A stretch of DNA of 6,504 bases. It comes from Oscillospiraceae bacterium (GTDB lineage: Bacteria > Bacillota > Clostridia > Saccharofermentanales > Saccharofermentanaceae). The notes under the pieces are model-generated. The model was not told where the DNA came from. It ran no database searches and saw nothing but the letters and a program-made list of their open reading frames with translations. The translations under genes and the position numbers were made by a program. The stretch covers positions 1 to 6,504 of the forward strand of contig CADCQX010000324.1 of the NCBI GenBank assembly GCA_902803695.1, in the 5' to 3' direction. Positions 5,942 to 6,504 of the stretch are shown here, piece by piece (position 1 is the stretch's first letter; every line of letters starts with the position of its first letter).

Positions 5942-6436
5942 ATGGAAGACATTAGAGAGATGAAGATCGAGGACATTCCCGAGTGCGTGAGCGTAATAAG
6001 ATCCGCATTCAAGACAGTTGCTGACGACCTGGGTTTTACCCCTGAAAACGCGCCGCGTTTCACCGCCTTTGCAACAGACGAGAAAAGGCTTTGGTACCAG
6101 TACTGTGAAGAGCACCGTCCGATGTATGTTTTCGAAAAAGACGGCAAGATCATAGGCTACTACTCACTGGCGATCCTAAACGACGACGAGATCGAGCTCA
6201 ACAACCTCGCGGTACTGCCAGACCAAAGACACAACGGGATAGGCAAAATACTGTTGGAGGATTGTTTTTCGAGAGCACAAAAAAGAGGTGCCAAAAAGGT
6301 CAAGATCGGCATCGTGGAAGAGAACAAAATACTGCGCAAATGGTACGAGAGTTTCGGCTTCGTGCACACGGATTCCGTGAAGTACGATTTCTTTCCGTTC
6401 ACTTGCGGATATATGGAGAAAGAGACTAACTATTAA
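5942..6436 (+). CDS. GNAT-family N-acetyltransferase
   Basis: A 164-residue acetyl-CoA-dependent acyltransferase. The acetyl-CoA pyrophosphate loop is Q95-R-H-N-G-I-G101 after the strand IELNNLAVLP (84-93). The motif B region is EENKILRKWYESFGF (126-140), with Y135 in the usual position for the general acid. Length is normal for a single-domain GNAT. It starts 12 bp after the methyltransferase stop, with a weak GAGG site (5928-5931) overlapping that stop, so the two are co-transcribed and perhaps translationally coupled. Substrate (antibiotic, amino acid, polyamine or protein N terminus) is not evident. The gene is complete and ends 68 bp before the window end. Confidence 0.87.
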   Translation: MEDIREMKIEDIPECVSVIRSAFKTVADDLGFTPENAPRFTAFATDEKRLWYQYCEEHRPMYVFEKDGKIIGYYSLAILNDDEIELNNLAVLPDQRHNGIGKILLEDCFSRAQKRGAKKVKIGIVEENKILRKWYESFGFVHTDSVKYDFFPFTCGYMEKETNY

Positions 6437-6454
6437 AAGTCAATAAGAAAAATG

Positions 6455-6468
6455 TAGCGTAAACGCTA
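6455..6468 (+). other. Weak hairpin after the GNAT gene
   Basis: TAGCG (6455-6459) and CGCTA (6464-6468) pair across a TAAA loop, 18 bp after the GNAT stop. No T-run follows, so it is a poor terminator candidate. The remaining bases contain TTGCAT twice (6470-6475 and 6489-6494). No gene or further signal is visible up to the window end. Confidence 0.3.
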
Positions 6469-6504
6469 GTTGCATTGAACCTTGATAATTGCATAACGAA
6501 ACAA

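Noticed and set aside
5105..6436. Recent horizontal transfer of the methyltransferase-GNAT pair, suggested by more third-position C
   Set aside because: The bias difference is modest, judged by eye, and there are no flanking repeats or mobility genes. Codon statistics against the whole genome would be needed.
6470..6504. Possible mobile-element or rRNA-spacer boundary (ACCTTGATAATTGCATAACG-like text and TTGCAT repeats)
   Set aside because: It vaguely resembles sequences seen near such elements, but only a few bases are visible, with no element gene, no attachment repeat and no promoter that fits.
1..6504. CRISPR array, tRNA/rRNA genes, insertion sequences or riboswitches
   Set aside because: No regularly spaced repeats, no tRNA-like cloverleaf, no transposase frame and no T-box or other riboswitch core was seen on either strand.

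Overview
The window reads as chromosomal DNA from a low-to-mid GC Gram-positive bacterium, most likely an anaerobic clostridium (Lachnospiraceae/Oscillospiraceae-like). The support is strong AGGAG ribosome sites, sigma-A style promoters with 17-bp spacers, short-spaced operons, intrinsic terminators, a BlaI/M56 pair, an SdpR/SdpI pair and a lipobox lipoprotein. G+C looks mid-40s by eye and was not computed. All genes are on the + strand.

Region 1 (about 48-3857) is a three-gene operon with its own promoter, overlapping inverted repeats as a candidate operator, and a terminator. It encodes a BlaI/MecI-type repressor, a BlaR1-like M56 membrane metalloprotease, and a secreted lipoprotein peptidase of family S37. 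The gaps are only 4 and 5 bp. The M56 protein keeps the zinc motif HENMH but has a roughly 300-residue acidic outer domain that I do not recognise, in place of a penicillin-binding sensor. The likely logic is that an extracellular signal activates the M56 protease, the BlaI-like repressor is lost, and the operon with its surface peptidase is derepressed. The pairing of this switch with an S37 peptidase is the most interesting gene-level observation.

Region 2 (about 3882-4854) is an SdpR-type ArsR repressor with its own promoter and AT-rich operator-like repeats, overlapping an SdpI-family membrane protein. SdpI is the immunity protein for the SDP toxin in Bacillus subtilis. No SdpC toxin or SdpAB gene is present here. 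The regulator reading frame runs 83 bp into sdpI.

Region 3 (4861-5073) looks at first like an empty gap. It holds a compact unit: a TTGACA-N17-TAGACT promoter, a strong ribosome site, a 25-codon reading frame (threonine-rich, ending in cysteine) and a 10-bp perfect terminator hairpin. It is either a free-standing small-peptide gene or a leader-peptide attenuator for the genes behind it.

Region 4 (5105-6436) is a two-gene unit, a class I SAM-dependent methyltransferase followed 12 bp later by a GNAT acetyltransferase. No separate promoter is evident, so expression probably relies on read-through of the terminator in region 3. The last 68 bp carry only a weak hairpin.
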